Of a stretch of DNA of 64,000 nucleotides, positions 18,683 through 30,711 are shown one piece after another. Below the pieces are notes generated by a model that was given only the letters and a program-made list of their open reading frames with translations, was not told the origin of the DNA and made no database searches. The stretch covers positions 3,968,001 through 4,032,000 of the forward strand of contig NZ_CP151996.1 of the NCBI RefSeq assembly GCF_038593855.1, read 5' to 3'. Source of the DNA: Lysinibacillus sp. FSL M8-0337. GTDB taxonomy: Bacteria; Bacillota; Bacilli; Bacillales_A; Planococcaceae. How positions within the stretch are numbered: position 1 is the first letter of the stretch; every line of letters begins with the position of its first letter. Both the position numbers and the translations under genes were made by a program.

Positions 18683-18710
18683 AATATAGAAACTTTCACT
18701 ACTATGACAA
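18683..18710 (-). promoter_or_regulatory. Sigma-A promoter of gatCAB
   Basis: On the minus strand TTGTCA (18705-18710) and TATATT (18683-18688) are 16 bp apart, about 120 bp before gatC. No T-box or other leader structure was recognised. Confidence 0.6.
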
Positions 18711-18830
18711 AGTGTTGTCTTATGATGTCTGCTATTGTTGAAATGGACAACATCATCCATAGCGGATTTCCGTACTCTAAGGTCCTCATTGCAATAAAGA
18801 GCAACAAATACCATTGGATATTAGCACATT

Positions 18831-18862
18831 AAAAAATAGCCAGCACAAGGCTGACTATTTTT
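18831..18862 (-). terminator. camS terminator
   Basis: AAAATAG-x-CAGC pairs with GCTG-x-CTATTTT over a 5-nt loop directly at the camS stop codon, with a T-run on the minus strand. Confidence 0.8.
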
Positions 18863-19998
18863 TACTCATACACGTGTACATATGGGTCTTTATCATTCGC
18901 TTCTTTCATAATTAAAGCTTCTGGACCATTAACCGATGTAATGCTCACTTCGACATTGATATTATCAAATTGATTGATAAGGACGCCCGTCAAATATTGT
19001 GTAAAACCTATAATTTCAGCCGTGCCGAAAAATTGGATTGGAATTTCAATTGAGAGCTTTTGTATTTTTTTATTTTGATAGAAGCCAGTGCCAATTACAC
19101 TTGTATAGTTAGAAAAATATTTATCAACATCTTGTTTGAAGTTTTTAAAATTATTACTTACATCTCGATAAGCATCATGTGTGTCATCTGTAGGGAACAT
19201 CACATATTCTTCATCAAGCGCCTGCCAATCGCCAATATCATTTTGCCCTTCTTTGGCAACACCATAAGTAAAATAAGTACCTGGAATTATTTCATTGCGC
19301 GCTCGCTGTTTAAATAGCCCAACGACAATCGGTACATCTTTTAGTTCATCACGTGTACGCATACGGGAAACGATTTCAGCCGCCATCTTTTTGCCTTGTT
19401 CAATAAGAGCAGACTCCGGAATAGGCTCCTCGTAATACTCCCCATATTGTTCTTTCTGATAATAATAAATAGAATTCAAAGCGAGCCCGATGGAAATACC
19501 ACCTAGTTTTACTTTGTTATCATCCGTTTTCTTTAAGTAGTTTTGCTCTACAATATGGGCTAAATAAATAGGCGCTTTTGTTGCACGTTCTTCTGGCGTC
19601 ATGGCGTCTGTTGTCGGAGGGTTTAACCCATCCTCCGTTTGTGAACTACGCGCTAACCAGGAGCTTACTGTGCTTTCAGCTAAATATTGCCCTTCTTGGA
19701 AGTAATAATTTTCTGTGTCAAACTCATTTTGAGAAAGACGCATTAGCCCTGTTTCAACTTCCTTCATATCATACTTCGTGTAAATATTCGAAACAACTAA
19801 TCCACGGCTTGCACTTTCTTTATATGGAATGAGTGTTTTATAAAAAGATTCATCAATCTGTAGACTAGGAATAATCGTTGTTTCCGCTTTTTCCTGTTGC
19901 GTTTCCTGTGTAAGCTCTGTCTCCTTCTTATTCGAAGGCACACAGCCGACTAGCATTGCAGCAGCTACAATTGCTGGAATGAGTCGAAATGACTTCAT
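18862..19998 (-). CDS. camS: CamS-family lipoprotein (YerH), sex-pheromone precursor family
   Basis: 378 aa. The signal peptide ends in a lipobox, IVAAAMLVGC, so Cys19 is probably lipidated and the protein anchored outside the membrane. The rest matches the CamS/YerH family, named for the staphylococcal lipoprotein whose signal peptide gives the cAM373-like pheromone; the function of the mature protein is unclear. The family segments YTSVIGTGFYQNKKIQKLSI and PIQFFGTAEIIGFTQYL are near the C-terminus. It follows ligA, as yerH does in B. subtilis. Confidence 0.9.
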   Translation of the reverse strand: MKSFRLIPAIVAAAMLVGCVPSNKKETELTQETQQEKAETTIIPSLQIDESFYKTLIPYKESASRGLVVSNIYTKYDMKEVETGLMRLSQNEFDTENYYFQEGQYLAESTVSSWLARSSQTEDGLNPPTTDAMTPEERATKAPIYLAHIVEQNYLKKTDDNKVKLGGISIGLALNSIYYYQKEQYGEYYEEPIPESALIEQGKKMAAEIVSRMRTRDELKDVPIVVGLFKQRARNEIIPGTYFTYGVAKEGQNDIGDWQALDEEYVMFPTDDTHDAYRDVSNNFKNFKQDVDKYFSNYTSVIGTGFYQNKKIQKLSIEIPIQFFGTAEIIGFTQYLTGVLINQFDNINVEVSITSVNGPEALIMKEANDKDPYVHVYE

Positions 19999-20129
19999 TA
20001 TGTTAGTACCCCTTTACTAATATCAGATTCGTCTTGGACAAATTATATTTGACGCCACTAATTTTTGGGCGCAAATATTCTTCATGCTTTACTGTTTTCT
20101 TGCGTTATGAAACTTTACTTTAAATGATG

Positions 20130-22127
<1,998 letters not shown>

Positions 22128-22141
22128 TTAAGTTCCTCCGC

Positions 22142-24394
22142 TTACGCTTTTTCAATAGGTGCAAATTGCGCCAATAGTCGCTTAATACCGATTGGTTGTG
22201 GAAATGCGATATCAAGTTCTGTACTATCACCTTCACCTTTTACGCTAACAACCATACCTGTTCCCCATTTTTTATGAATCGCTTTATCCCCAGCCTTCCA
22301 ACCGAATTGGTCGCCTCCAGTTGCTTGCAGGCGTGCAGTTGCTGGTTGTGTATGCTGGTGCGCGCCAAGTGTGCGTTTTGAATACCCACTAGACGAGCGA
22401 TTACTTGATGCAAATGGTACTTCAGGTTTTGAACCACCTTTGGAAATTGACTCTAAAATGTCCTCTGAAATTTCACGTAAGAAACGGGAAGCATTGTTAA
22501 AGCTTGAACGACCAAAAATCGTACGAGATTGTGCACATGTTAAATACAACCGTTCCTCTGCCCGTGTAATGCCAACATATGCCAGGCGTCGTTCCTCTTC
22601 CATTTCATCGTTGTCATCTAAAGAACGAGAGTGAGGGAAAATATTTTCTTCCATGCCAATAATGAAAACGACGGGGAATTCTAATCCTTTTGCGGCATGC
22701 ATCGTCATTAAAATAATATTTCCTTTTGATGCATCTTCCTTGTCAAGCGCATCGATATCGGCAATCAGAGCTAAGTCCGTCAAGAAGGCGATTAAGCTCT
22801 TATCTTCACTGCGTTCTTCAAACGCTTTTGTTACAGATAAAAATTCCTCAATATTTTCTAAACGACTTTCCGCTTCAATGGACTTTTCGTTTTGTAACAT
22901 CGCACGATAGCCTGATTTCTCAATTACTTGTTCTACGATTTCCGTCACAGATAAGTAATTTTGCATTTCCGTAAAACCTTTAATCATGGCATAAAAATGT
23001 TCTGCTGAAGCAGCAGCTTTTCCTGTTAGTCCCATAAAGATTAGATCATTCATCGCATCAAAAATGGAGCGATCCTGATCAATTGCATAGCGTGCCATTT
23101 TTTCAAATGAGGTAGCACCAATACTGCGCTTCGGTTCGTTGATAATACGCGCAAGCGATAAATCATCGTCATTGTTGGCGATTAGACGTAAATACGCCAA
23201 TAAATCCTTTATTTCTTTACGGTCATAGAATTTTGTACCACCCACAATTTGATACGCCATATTGGACTTCACAAGCACTTCTTCCATCACACGAGACTGT
23301 GCATTTGTACGGTATAAGATGGCGAAATCATCAAATGAACGATTTTCCTTCTCCATAAGCTGTTGGATTGTTTGCACGACAAACTGCGCTTCTTCCTGCT
23401 CATTATATGCTTTATATAAAGCAATTTTTTCACCATGTGCATTTTCTGTGCGCAGCTCTTTCGGATAACGGCTTGTATTATTTTGAATGACGTCATTTGC
23501 CGCTTGGAGGATGCGCTTTGTAGAGCGATAATTTTGCTCTAGCATAATGACCTTAGCATTTGGATAATCTTTTTCGAACGATAAAATATTGCCAATATCA
23601 GCGCCTCGCCAACGATAAATGGATTGGTCGGAATCCCCTACGACACAAATATTTTTAAATTTTTTCGCAAGTAATTGCACTAATAAATATTGCGATTTAT
23701 TAGTATCTTGATATTCGTCAACATGAATATATTGAAATTTATTTTGATAGTATTCTAATACTTCAGGTACTCGTTTAAATAAGGTAATCGTTGTCATGAT
23801 TAAATCATCAAAATCTAGTGACTGATTGCGTCGTAATCTTTTTTCATAGCCTTTATACACACGGGCAACCGTTTTTTCATACGGATTATGTTCATTGATT
23901 TGCGCTGCATATTCATCTGCAGTTATGCATTCATTTTTTGCTGAACTAATCGCATTTAAAATAGCACGTGGTTCAAAACGCTTAGGGTCAATATTTTCAT
24001 CTTTTAAAACATTTTTAATAACTGATAGCTGATCTGTCGAATCTAAAATCGAGAAGTTGCGTGAAATACCTAGTTGCTCGATATTACGGCGCAAAATGCG
24101 TACACACATCGAGTGAAATGTGGATACCCACATGCTGTCGCCCGTTCCATTTCCGAGAATACCATCTATCCGCTCTCTCATTTCACGAGCAGCCTTATTC
24201 GTGAACGTAATTGCTAAAATCTTTGATGGGTATACTTCTTTTTCTATGATTAAGTACGCAATACGATGTGTTAGTACTCTCGTTTTGCCCGAACCAGCGC
24301 CTGCCATAATAAGCAATGGGCCTTCAGTTGTTTTCACTGCTTTTTCCTGTTCGGGGTTCATACCTACTAATAAGTTTTTTGTTAAATGCTCCAT
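22142..24394 (-). CDS. pcrA: ATP-dependent DNA helicase PcrA (UvrD/Rep family)
   Basis: 750 aa, a 3'-5' SF1A helicase acting in repair, replication restart and plasmid rolling-circle replication. Motifs: [13 protein letters not shown] (Walker A, about residue 32), [12 protein letters not shown] (motif II), [14 protein letters not shown] (III), [12 protein letters not shown] (IV), [14 protein letters not shown] (V) and [20 protein letters not shown] (VI). The C-terminal Tudor-like domain ([15 protein letters not shown]) binds RNA polymerase in B. subtilis PcrA. The start at MEHLTKN is fixed by AAGGCGG upstream; an earlier ATG (MFVRRCE) has no such site. The order pcrB-pcrA-ligA is conserved. 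Confidence 0.97.
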   Translation of the reverse strand: MEHLTKNLLVGMNPEQEKAVKTTEGPLLIMAGAGSGKTRVLTHRIAYLIIEKEVYPSKILAITFTNKAAREMRERIDGILGNGTGDSMWVSTFHSMCVRILRRNIEQLGISRNFSILDSTDQLSVIKNVLKDENIDPKRFEPRAILNAISSAKNECITADEYAAQINEHNPYEKTVARVYKGYEKRLRRNQSLDFDDLIMTTITLFKRVPEVLEYYQNKFQYIHVDEYQDTNKSQYLLVQLLAKKFKNICVVGDSDQSIYRWRGADIGNILSFEKDYPNAKVIMLEQNYRSTKRILQAANDVIQNNTSRYPKELRTENAHGEKIALYKAYNEQEEAQFVVQTIQQLMEKENRSFDDFAILYRTNAQSRVMEEVLVKSNMAYQIVGGTKFYDRKEIKDLLAYLRLIANNDDDLSLARIINEPKRSIGATSFEKMARYAIDQDRSIFDAMNDLIFMGLTGKAAASAEHFYAMIKGFTEMQNYLSVTEIVEQVIEKSGYRAMLQNEKSIEAESRLENIEEFLSVTKAFEERSEDKSLIAFLTDLALIADIDALDKEDASKGNIILMTMHAAKGLEFPVVFIIGMEENIFPHSRSLDDNDEMEEERRLAYVGITRAEERLYLTCAQSRTIFGRSSFNNASRFLREISEDILESISKGGSKPEVPFASSNRSSSGYSKRTLGAHQHTQPATARLQATGGDQFGWKAGDKAIHKKWGTGMVVSVKGEGDSTELDIAFPQPIGIKRLLAQFAPIEKA

Positions 24395-24425
24395 TTCGCA
24401 CCGCCTTACAAACATTTGTTCTTAA

Positions 24426-25115
24426 TTATATCGCATTTTTTACAGCCTTAACAGTCGAAAGTGCAGCTTTTAAATCCTCATATATAATATTTCCCACAAC
24501 TACAGTATCAGCAACTTGTGCCATTTCAGCAGCTTGCTTAGAAGAAGTTATGCCACCACCGTAAAAGAGCTTTGTATTTTGCAATTCACTTTTCACCGCA
24601 CGCACGATTTCAATATCGCCATATTCTCCGCTATATTCTAAATAAAATACAGGCAGTTTAAAGAAGTTTTCTGCCATTCGTGCATAGGCCACTACATCAT
24701 CCGTCGATAAATCGGTATTCGCTTGTGTTACTTCTGCAACTTTACAATTTGGATTTAAAATACAATACCCTTCAGCTACTAACTCATCCCAAACCATAAT
24801 ATCGCCATATTCTTTAATAGCCTCATGGTGTAAATTTTTAATCCATTTCGGGTCATCACTATTTAACACCGTTGGAATAAAATAATAGTCATAGCCAGGC
24901 GTTACTGCATCAATTGTTGAAATTTCCAGCGCTATTGGTACTTCAAAGCGACGCACACGGACAAGCAAATCTAATACGCCATCTAATGTTACGCCATCTG
25001 TGCCGCCAACCAAAATAACATCCGTTCCAGATTCACAAATTTTTTCTAGTGCTTCATCCGATATGTCCTTTGCTGGGTCTAACTTGAACACATGTCTCCA
25101 CTCTAAATAATCCAT
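24426..25115 (-). CDS. pcrB: Heptaprenylglyceryl phosphate synthase
   Basis: 229 aa, a TIM-barrel prenyltransferase of the GGGPS/PcrB family. It joins heptaprenyl diphosphate to sn-glycerol-1-phosphate, giving an archaea-type ether lipid precursor in Bacillales. Visible signatures are [30 protein letters not shown], the phosphate-binding [11 protein letters not shown] and [13 protein letters not shown] near the C-terminus. It is immediately upstream of pcrA, as in B. subtilis. Confidence 0.95.
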   Translation of the reverse strand: MDYLEWRHVFKLDPAKDISDEALEKICESGTDVILVGGTDGVTLDGVLDLLVRVRRFEVPIALEISTIDAVTPGYDYYFIPTVLNSDDPKWIKNLHHEAIKEYGDIMVWDELVAEGYCILNPNCKVAEVTQANTDLSTDDVVAYARMAENFFKLPVFYLEYSGEYGDIEIVRAVKSELQNTKLFYGGGITSSKQAAEMAQVADTVVVGNIIYEDLKAALSTVKAVKNAI

Positions 25116-25176
25116 CTATTTTACCACCTATCATTTTCTATCTATTCGTTTACAAGTATAGCTTATGGCTCTCTAC

Positions 25177-25217
25177 AAAAAAATATAAAAGACTGAGCAG
25201 AAACTCTACCCAGCCTC
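25177..25217 (-). terminator. yerC terminator
   Basis: On the minus strand GGCTGGGTAGA pairs with TCTGCTCAGTC, including GU pairs, over a 3-nt loop and runs into TTTTATATTTTTTT. Confidence 0.7.
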
Positions 25218-25224
25218 TTACCTA

Positions 25225-25545
25225 CTATTCTTTTGGTGCTTGAAACGGCTTTTCATCTGGATACAAACGACCTAACATTTCATCATATGTATCGTTACCA
25301 TAATCAAAGCAGCGACGTACACGAGAAATTGTTGCAGTACTTGCCCCTGTCTCCTTTTTAATGGATTCATAGGTTTTCTTTAAACGTAATAAATGTGCTA
25401 CCTCAAAGCGTTGTGCTAGTGATTGAATTTCACTAATCGTACATAAATCATCAAAAAATTTATAGCATTCTTCAATGTCCTTCAGTTCTAGTACTGCTTT
25501 AAATAACTGATCTGTTTGATGCCCTCGAATTTTTTCGATTTGCAT
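25225..25545 (-). CDS. yerC: YerC, TrpR-like DNA-binding protein
   Basis: 106 aa, the YerC/YecD family related to the Trp repressor fold. The helix-turn-helix is SLAQRFEVAHLLRLKKTYES with the recognition part GASTATISRVRRCFDYGND. The family sits next to the purine/pcrB region in Bacillales. The target and effector are not settled, and a Trp ligand should not be assumed. It follows yerB by 16 bp and probably shares its transcript; the terminator at 25177 ends the unit before pcrB. Confidence 0.9.
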   Translation of the reverse strand: MQIEKIRGHQTDQLFKAVLELKDIEECYKFFDDLCTISEIQSLAQRFEVAHLLRLKKTYESIKKETGASTATISRVRRCFDYGNDTYDEMLGRLYPDEKPFQAPKE

Positions 25546-25561
25546 ACAGTTTTCCTCCCTC

Positions 25562-26620
25562 TTAAGGCTGCGTTTTCACCATTGCTTGTAACCCTGGTGA
25601 AGCTGGTACGAAATGAATCCATGACTTTCCTGGAACGAGCTTTACTAGGTCACCAGATTCTTCGACAGCCATTGGTAATCCATCGATATTAGCCCATTTT
25701 ACTTCTCTTAAATAACCATTTTGAAATACATACGCATTTCCACCAGAGGTTAAATCAATATCTTGACGACCTACATTATCAATTGTTTGGTGATTCATTT
25801 CAAAAAATAAAACATTTGCAAATGATAATGCTTCGCCTGTCAACATATCTTTCGTTTCCACGCCTGCCGATTGTCGTCCATAACGATTTGTTTGATGATC
25901 GTACACATACGTATTGTGGAAATAATTACTATTCCCATAGCTAATGTCAACTTGACTTGTTTCAACGCCTATTTTACCACGTTCATCGGCTTCATAAAAA
26001 GCCTGATGCACTTTTTCACTGTAATTCATTGAAGCGCCTACTTTTTCGGCACCTTTTAATATATTTTCAGAGGTAATATAAGAGTTATGTGGCGCTACGC
26101 GATCATTCGAGCGTTTAAACAGTGTACCATCGTAATTCATACCATTTATATTATCCACGACATTATTGCTAAGCATTGATTTTGCCTCTGGACTGTAGCC
26201 ATGTGCAACATAAAATGCCCCAAAACCTTTTGCCATATCTACAAAATATGAACGTGCACTTCGTACTGGGCCAATGTTTTCTGGTAAATCGCTTTGATAG
26301 ACTGCTAGTAAACGCGTAACGTCTCCTTCAGCTAGCATTTCATAAATAATATCTGCTGATGCCAAACCTGATTGAGGGCGTGCGGCAGGATGATTATTAA
26401 TGGTTACTATAATTGGACGCTGTGTTACTTCTTCTTCAACATTCTCTCCTGTTAACGGAGCCACAAATGTCTCTTGCTTTGCAGGCTCTTCGATAGCTGG
26501 CTTGTCATCTACTTTCGTTGCTCCCTCATCTGATTCAGACGCATCTTTTGAACATCCACCGATGAACAAGGCGCTTAATGCTAAGCCAACTAGTAGTTTT
26601 TTTGATTTTAACACTTGCAT
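25562..26620 (-). CDS. yerB: YerB-family lipoprotein (DUF3048)
   Basis: 352 aa. The signal peptide has lipobox LFIGGC, followed by an acidic linker (about residues 25-60), so the protein is probably anchored on the outer face of the membrane. The body is DUF3048: RPIIVTINNHPAARPQSGL, DIIYEMLAEGDVTRLLAVYQ, IGPVRSARSYF and FKRSNDRVAPHNSYI. The biochemical role is unknown. It is placed between yerA and yerC as in B. subtilis. Confidence 0.9.
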   Translation of the reverse strand: MQVLKSKKLLVGLALSALFIGGCSKDASESDEGATKVDDKPAIEEPAKQETFVAPLTGENVEEEVTQRPIIVTINNHPAARPQSGLASADIIYEMLAEGDVTRLLAVYQSDLPENIGPVRSARSYFVDMAKGFGAFYVAHGYSPEAKSMLSNNVVDNINGMNYDGTLFKRSNDRVAPHNSYITSENILKGAEKVGASMNYSEKVHQAFYEADERGKIGVETSQVDISYGNSNYFHNTYVYDHQTNRYGRQSAGVETKDMLTGEALSFANVLFFEMNHQTIDNVGRQDIDLTSGGNAYVFQNGYLREVKWANIDGLPMAVEESGDLVKLVPGKSWIHFVPASPGLQAMVKTQP

Positions 26621-26700
26621 TACTCTCCTTTAGTCAATGCCGCTCTGATGTAATGTCTACTTGCTGGTGCTCTGGCGCTACATAAATTGTACTACTTTAA

Positions 26701-28422
26701 CTACCGCATTACTGCTGGTAATAATAATTTATTCTTCAGGACATCAAAAATCCCTTTTGGTGTTATTCGAATATACGGCAAATGTGTAGATTGTAAAAAT
26801 AGCAAAGTATAAATAGCGTCTCCTAAACGATAGCCACGTTCTGCCAATGCTTGTTTTAAATCAAGCTCTTTCACTGTCAGTTCCTCCATATTCCCTTGAT
26901 ACAGAATACCACCGATAGTTAACGGAACAGATGCTACGACCTCTCCTTTTTCTACAAGCACAATGCCTCCACGCATTGCCTTCATCTCTTCAAATGCCTT
27001 TTGCATATCGTCTTTATTTTTCCCGATAAGCAAAATATCCCCAGTATTTGAATAGGAGGAGGCAAAACCTTGAACGTTTGTGGCAAAACCTTTAATCATC
27101 GTATTAACATGCCAGTTACCATTTCGATTAATCAGCATTAAATAACTTTCATCATGGTTTGCAAGCTGCCCTTCTCGTGTAATCAATGAATTATAAGGTT
27201 TCGTTATAACGTCATTCACTAATTCAATTCCAAATGGCATTGAAAATTGGAAATCATGAGAAGTTAGCGAAAAGTCCAAATCAAAAGAAGGAATTGCTGA
27301 ATAATCTATGTCAGCAAAACGATGCACCCGTTCGCCATCACGCTTTAACCAAACACCTTTTGATAGTACACTTTCCGGTATTGGATGATATTCATCTTGT
27401 AGAATATTTAGTGAGGCAAAGCGTCCCGTCGCAATAAAACCATGTAAGTTTGACATATTGTAATAACGCGCAACATTGTAGGATGCCATTTGGTAAGCAT
27501 CGATTGGTGAAACTCCTGCATCTAATGCGACTTGAATACATTTATCCATCACACCATCCTGATGGAATGAAGGCGTTGAGCCATCCGTTGTCATCATGAG
27601 ATGGTCGAATATCGGTAGTTGTTTTTCTACGATTCCTTTCAATAGATTTGGTAAATCTGGACGAATCGAAGAATGACGAAGCGTTACCGCAAATCCTTGC
27701 ATAATACGACGTTCTACTTCTTCCACCGTCATGGCTTCGTGGTCTCCATCTGCACCAAGTAATTTCATCCGCGCTAAAGTGCGCTCTGATGCGCCTGGAA
27801 AATGACCTTCAATCTTTTTGCCATATCCTTTCGCCATTTGCATGCGATAAAGCATTAAATCATCACCATGTAGTAAGCGTGGCCAACCCGTTAGCTCTCC
27901 ACCTAACAATACATCGTCACGTTCTAACCATTCTAAAATAGAAGTGTTTGAAAAAATTTCTTCCTCTTGCTCCATTTCAGTTTGTGAATCAAAGCGCGTC
28001 CACCAATAGAACGAAAACGGTAATTTCTTTAAGTCATCTAATATTGAAAACGCTTTCTTGTTTTCTAAAGATAAGACGAAGCTTAAATTATCCGATATAA
28101 AAGCTGTAGTTCCAAGTTGCCCACAAAAATCAGCAAAGGATTGAGGATGATACAACTGGAACGGATGAACATGTGGTTCAATGTAGCCAGGTACAATCGT
28201 TTTATCCGAACAATCCACTATTTCTGTTCCATCTATTAATGGAGGCATTTTTTCTCCCGCATAAACGATACGGTCTCCTGCAATCCAAATATTCCCTATC
28301 ACCCATTGTTTCAGCATGCTATGTAAATAACGTGCATTTTTTAAGACAATATTAGGCGATTTTTTGCCATCTATAACAGCTAAATGCTGACGCAATTCCG
28401 TAATTTTCCATACCGGATCCAT
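26701..28422 (-). CDS. yerA: Adenine deaminase-like amidohydrolase YerA
   Basis: 573 aa. The amidohydrolase metal motif PGYIEPHVHPFQLYHP is present, with GHFPGASERTL, EAMTVEEVERRIMQGFAVTLR and DHLMMTTDGSTPS further on, and a C-terminal AdeC-type domain. The family hydrolyses adenine to hypoxanthine and ammonia. YerA is a diverged member, so its substrate is less certain than that of AdeC. It directly follows the purine operon in gene order, consistent with a purine-salvage role. Confidence 0.88.
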   Translation of the reverse strand: MDPVWKITELRQHLAVIDGKKSPNIVLKNARYLHSMLKQWVIGNIWIAGDRIVYAGEKMPPLIDGTEIVDCSDKTIVPGYIEPHVHPFQLYHPQSFADFCGQLGTTAFISDNLSFVLSLENKKAFSILDDLKKLPFSFYWWTRFDSQTEMEQEEEIFSNTSILEWLERDDVLLGGELTGWPRLLHGDDLMLYRMQMAKGYGKKIEGHFPGASERTLARMKLLGADGDHEAMTVEEVERRIMQGFAVTLRHSSIRPDLPNLLKGIVEKQLPIFDHLMMTTDGSTPSFHQDGVMDKCIQVALDAGVSPIDAYQMASYNVARYYNMSNLHGFIATGRFASLNILQDEYHPIPESVLSKGVWLKRDGERVHRFADIDYSAIPSFDLDFSLTSHDFQFSMPFGIELVNDVITKPYNSLITREGQLANHDESYLMLINRNGNWHVNTMIKGFATNVQGFASSYSNTGDILLIGKNKDDMQKAFEEMKAMRGGIVLVEKGEVVASVPLTIGGILYQGNMEELTVKELDLKQALAERGYRLGDAIYTLLFLQSTHLPYIRITPKGIFDVLKNKLLLPAVMR

Positions 28423-28733
28423 GTAAATCGCTCCTTCCTAATTTGCGTAAAATTTCATTGTGTAATTCCTACTTGAATTCACATACTACTACTGCATAAA
28501 CGCTTTTGCATTCATTGTGCATATGGATGTATTGGCGTTCGCATTTTGAATAGGACTCACAAGTTGACGCCTTTCAAAATCCGAGCCATGTTCATCTTCA
28601 TTTCAGATTATCTGCAACATGAAGCAAAATAATGCTTTATGCAATCATCTTGTTTTAATCGTAACACAGCACTTTCATAAAGCAAAGTGCACCCCGCTTT
28701 ATTTTTTCCACTATGACTAAAGGAGGAAACGAT
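28423..28733. other. Intergenic region between divergent yerA and the DUF2892-type gene
   Basis: 311 bp with no further coding frame supported by a ribosome-binding site. It holds the yerA ribosome-binding site (AGGAAGGAG) at its left edge and AAAGGAGG for the plus-strand gene at the right. Hairpin GCACTTT ... AAAGTGC lies at 28669-28690. No clear promoter was identified for either gene. Confidence 0.5.
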
Positions 28734-29177
28734 ATGATGCAACAAGCAAATCTTAGTGATAAAAATGCCTTTTGCCGCTTTGCCCTTGGCACAAGTATGA
28801 CGGCATTTGGTATCGCTAAAGTTTCAAGAAATCCTAACTGTTTGAAAAGTCGACTGATGATCGCATTAGGGGCAATGAAAATGGCTGAGGGTATTTTTAA
28901 ATATTGTCCTGCAAAGGCAATGTTAAACTCAAATGTGGAAACTGCCATGAACACCTCTATGCAAAGTATGTTCAGTGGGCAAAATTCTATGTCTTCTGAA
29001 CAAAATCCAATGTCCTCTGAACAAATTGGTAAGCTTATGAAGGATTTCTCCTCTGCGATTACTGGTAACTCGTCAGATATAACTGCAAGTTCTTCTAACT
29101 CATCTGACACCAGCACTTCAAACCAACATTCCTCGGACAGTAAAAATTCTACAACAAAAGCACAAAATCCTTCTTAG
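28734..29177 (+). CDS. DUF2892-like small protein with Ser-rich C-terminal tail
   Basis: 147 aa from the start with AAAGGAGGAAACGAT upstream. Residues 9-60 (FCRFALGTSMTAFGIAKVS ... LMIALGAMKMAEGIFKYCP) have the R-x-x-x-G repeats and final G-x-x-x-x-CP of DUF2892/YgaP-type domains. Those domains usually form two amphipathic or membrane helices and often accompany rhodanese proteins. Residues about 75-147 are low-complexity Ser/Asn/Thr/Gln with two short MSSEQ repeats, probably disordered. It stands alone on the plus strand, convergent with purD. Confidence 0.8.
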   Translation: MMQQANLSDKNAFCRFALGTSMTAFGIAKVSRNPNCLKSRLMIALGAMKMAEGIFKYCPAKAMLNSNVETAMNTSMQSMFSGQNSMSSEQNPMSSEQIGKLMKDFSSAITGNSSDITASSSNSSDTSTSNQHSSDSKNSTTKAQNPS

Positions 29178-29184
29178 TCAAAGA

Positions 29185-29213
29185 AGCCGTCTCAATACAA
29201 ATTTGAGACGGCT
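29185..29213. terminator. Bidirectional terminator between the DUF2892-type gene and purD
   Basis: An 11-bp perfect stem (AGCCGTCTCAA with TTGAGACGGCT) lies between two convergent genes, with T-rich tails on both sides, and probably serves both. Confidence 0.75.
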
Positions 29214-29261
29214 CCTTACTTTTTAGAGAAATGAAAAGTCTATGAAAAATATTTGTAAATG

Positions 29262-30518
29262 TTATTTAAATGTACGCCAGCCAATATCTTTGCGATAGAA
29301 GAAGTTGTTCCATTCAACTGTGGCAATACCAGCATACACTTTTTCTTGTGCTTCTTGTAAGGTAGATGCTTTTGCAGCGACAAGTAAAACACGCCCACCA
29401 TTCCCTACATACTTTCCATCTACAAACTTCGTACCTGCATGGTAGACTGCATGTGAAGCTGATAATGTTTCTAAGTTCGGTAACGCATTTCCTTTTTCCA
29501 CATCACCAGGATATCCTTCAGCAGCAATAACAACACCTAACATCGCTTCATTTGACCATTGCAAATCAAATGGTTTTTCCTCCATTAATGCGTTCATAAA
29601 GGCACCGAAATCGGATTGCATGCGTGGCAGGACGACTTGAGTTTCTGGATCACCGAAGCGCGCATTGAACTCGATTACTTTAGGACCCGTTTTTGTTAAA
29701 ATGAGACCTGCATACAAAATACCCGTAAATGATACCCCATCTGCTTCCATTCCTTTAACAGTCGGCTCAACTACTGTTCGATAGGCGACATCCACTACGT
29801 CCTGCGATATTTGTGGAACAGGAGAATATGCACCCATGCCACCTGTGTTTGGCCCTTTATCGCCGTCATATGCTCGTTTATGGTCTTGAGCAATCACCAT
29901 TGGATAAATTTGTTCTTTATGTACAAAAGACATAAAGGAGAATTCTTCACCATCAAGGAATTCTTCAATCACGACACGAGATGAAGACTCCCCGAAACGC
30001 TGATTCCCGATCATATCCTGTACGGCATCAATCGCTTCTTCTTCTGTCATAGCTACTACTACACCTTTACCAGCCGCTAAGCCATCTGCCTTAATAACAA
30101 TTGGTGCACCTTGGGCTTTAATATAGTCAATCGCTTTTTCTGATTCTGTAAATGTTGCATGTGCAGCCGTAGGAATATGATATTTATTCATAATATCTTT
30201 GGCATATGATTTACTACTTTCAATTTGCGCTGCTGCCTTCGTTGGACCAAATACGCGTAAGCCACGTTGCGTAAAGAAATCAACAATCCCTTCTGCAAGT
30301 GGTTGCTCTGGACCAACAAATGTTAAATCTACTTCGTTTTCTTTTGCAAATTGTGCAAGTCCTGCAAAATCCATTGTGTCAATCGCAACAACTTCTACAT
30401 CTTCTCGCATCCCATCATTACCTGGCGCTACGAATACTTTTTTTACGGACGGAGAAATGCTAAATTGTTTGGCAATTGCATGCTCACGACCGCCACTTCC
30501 TATAACTAATACGTTCAT
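29262..30518 (-). CDS. purD: Phosphoribosylamine-glycine ligase (GARS)
   Basis: 418 aa ATP-grasp enzyme, second step of IMP synthesis: phosphoribosylamine + glycine + ATP to GAR. It opens MNVLVIGSGGREHAIA. The ATP-grasp core has PIVIKADGLAAGKGVVVA, EEFLDGEEFSFM, GPNTGGMGAYSP and EFNARFGDPETQVVL. It is the last gene of the pur operon but is separated from purH by 193 bp containing a hairpin with a T-run, so its expression may be partly uncoupled. Confidence 0.97.
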   Translation of the reverse strand: MNVLVIGSGGREHAIAKQFSISPSVKKVFVAPGNDGMREDVEVVAIDTMDFAGLAQFAKENEVDLTFVGPEQPLAEGIVDFFTQRGLRVFGPTKAAAQIESSKSYAKDIMNKYHIPTAAHATFTESEKAIDYIKAQGAPIVIKADGLAAGKGVVVAMTEEEAIDAVQDMIGNQRFGESSSRVVIEEFLDGEEFSFMSFVHKEQIYPMVIAQDHKRAYDGDKGPNTGGMGAYSPVPQISQDVVDVAYRTVVEPTVKGMEADGVSFTGILYAGLILTKTGPKVIEFNARFGDPETQVVLPRMQSDFGAFMNALMEEKPFDLQWSNEAMLGVVIAAEGYPGDVEKGNALPNLETLSASHAVYHAGTKFVDGKYVGNGGRVLLVAAKASTLQEAQEKVYAGIATVEWNNFFYRKDIGWRTFK

Positions 30519-30623
30519 AATTAGTGAATCCTCCTCTTTAAGAGTAAGAGCTGTCTAATAAGCGGCTCTAAGTAAATCCTTCGAATCTCATGTGAGTTAG
30601 AGCATTTATATGCTTTTATAGAA

Positions 30624-30662
30624 AAAATAGTATACTAGAAACGCTCCCAGTATACTATTTTC
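30624..30662 (-). terminator. Terminator-like hairpin between purH and purD
   Basis: AAAATAGTATACT (30624-30636) pairs perfectly with AGTATACTATTTT (30649-30661) over a 12-nt loop. On the minus strand TTTTTT follows. It looks like an intrinsic terminator inside the operon. Confidence 0.7.
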
Positions 30663-30711
30663 CTTATTAGGACAAACCCTTTATTATTTGTATATTTTTA
30701 TATAGCGATGA

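Noticed and set aside
28480-28560. Single PurBox-like GCGAAC upstream of yerA
   Set aside because: Only one box and no inverted partner at the usual distance; too weak to call a PurR site.
28655-29116. 153-codon minus-strand frame opposite the DUF2892-type gene
   Set aside because: It is the antisense of a gene with a strong ribosome-binding site and domain; its own start has no such site.
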